Source: Phenylobacterium sp.
Lineage (GTDB): Bacteria; Pseudomonadota; Alphaproteobacteria; Caulobacterales; Caulobacteraceae
Length of the DNA: 52,360 nucleotides
Direction: 5' to 3'
Assembly (NCBI GenBank): GCA_020401865.1
Contig: JADCAS010000021.1
Span: 1-52,360, forward strand
The notes under the pieces were generated by a model. That model was given only the letters and a program-made list of their open reading frames with translations. It was not told the DNA's origin and ran no database searches. Shown here in pieces: positions 52,223 to 52,360 of the stretch (positions within the stretch are counted from its first letter, which is position 1; each line of letters opens with the position of its first letter). The position numbers and the translations under genes are program-made.

Positions 52223-52360
52223 CAGGGGAATCGCATATGGCGGGGCCTCGGAAAAGGAACCGGAACGGGTGAGCGTCTGTTATCCCAGAAGCGGCTACAG
52301 TTTTTGTTTTGTTCCCAGCTTTTCGATCGAGCAAATCTTGCACACGCAAGTCGTTCGATA

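Overview
The window is high-GC (roughly 70% by eye) alphaproteobacterial chromosome, most likely from the Caulobacteraceae (Caulobacter/Phenylobacterium/Brevundimonas group). Supporting signs are the gene order glnD-murJ-trpS, a perfect CtrA-type box (TTAA-N7-TTAAC at 37830), many GTG/TTG starts with 4-base start/stop overlaps, and the short inverted repeats at the right end. I saw no rRNA, CRISPR array or prophage. One tRNA gene, tRNA-Arg(CCG), is present.

Left part, 1-15.5 kb: the tail of an IS481-family transposase enters from the left edge. It is followed by a tightly coupled minus-strand run: leuC, a VOC/glyoxalase-like gene, leuD and an antibiotic-biosynthesis-monooxygenase-like gene. 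Next come a nucleotide-sugar dehydrogenase, a UspA-like protein, trpS, murJ and glnD. Divergent from glnD is a two-gene NatA/NatB-like ABC exporter and a small membrane protein. A PhyH dioxygenase and a TerB-like gene coupled to a 61-residue protein follow on the minus strand.

Middle, 15.5-38 kb: mostly accessory metabolism. It holds a Baeyer-Villiger-type flavin monooxygenase broken by an in-frame amber codon, a serine hydrolase, a methyltransferase, an alpha/beta hydrolase, a sulfatase, a prolyl oligopeptidase and two SDRs. It also holds a glycosyltransferase-like protein, a thioesterase opposite an aminoglycoside-phosphotransferase-like kinase, nhaA and a Ca2+/Na+ antiporter. A small island of clearly lower GC (about 31.0-32.4 kb) holds two methyltransferase genes, one apparently decayed at its 5' end. 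A coniferyl-aldehyde-type dehydrogenase, a DUF1428 protein, an anchored orphan protein, tRNA-Arg and a quinone-oxidoreductase/SDR pair complete the section.

Right part, 37.8-52.4 kb, is the most interesting. A CtrA-like box precedes an EF-hand protein, a BaeS/BaeR-like two-component system, a HupE/UreJ-type membrane protein that itself carries an EF-hand loop, and a YHYH-domain lipoprotein. Together they look like a calcium- or metal-related envelope system that I cannot match to a described one. This locus has been split from its divergent neighbour, an AMP/thymidine-phosphorylase-like gene, by about 4.2 kb of inserted DNA. The insert lies between two ~455-bp copies of the original divergent promoter region. 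Each copy keeps one intact gene and truncates the other, as expected from single-crossover integration of a circle. The cargo includes a GNAT acetyltransferase, an MGMT-like/SRPBCC pair and a second, Tat-exported YHYH protein, with a nested 35-bp direct repeat.

The phosphorylase is coupled to a PRPP-synthetase-like gene. A quinone oxidoreductase and a GDT1/TMEM165-type manganese transporter follow; the transporter is preceded by a good candidate yybP-ykoY (Mn2+) riboswitch.
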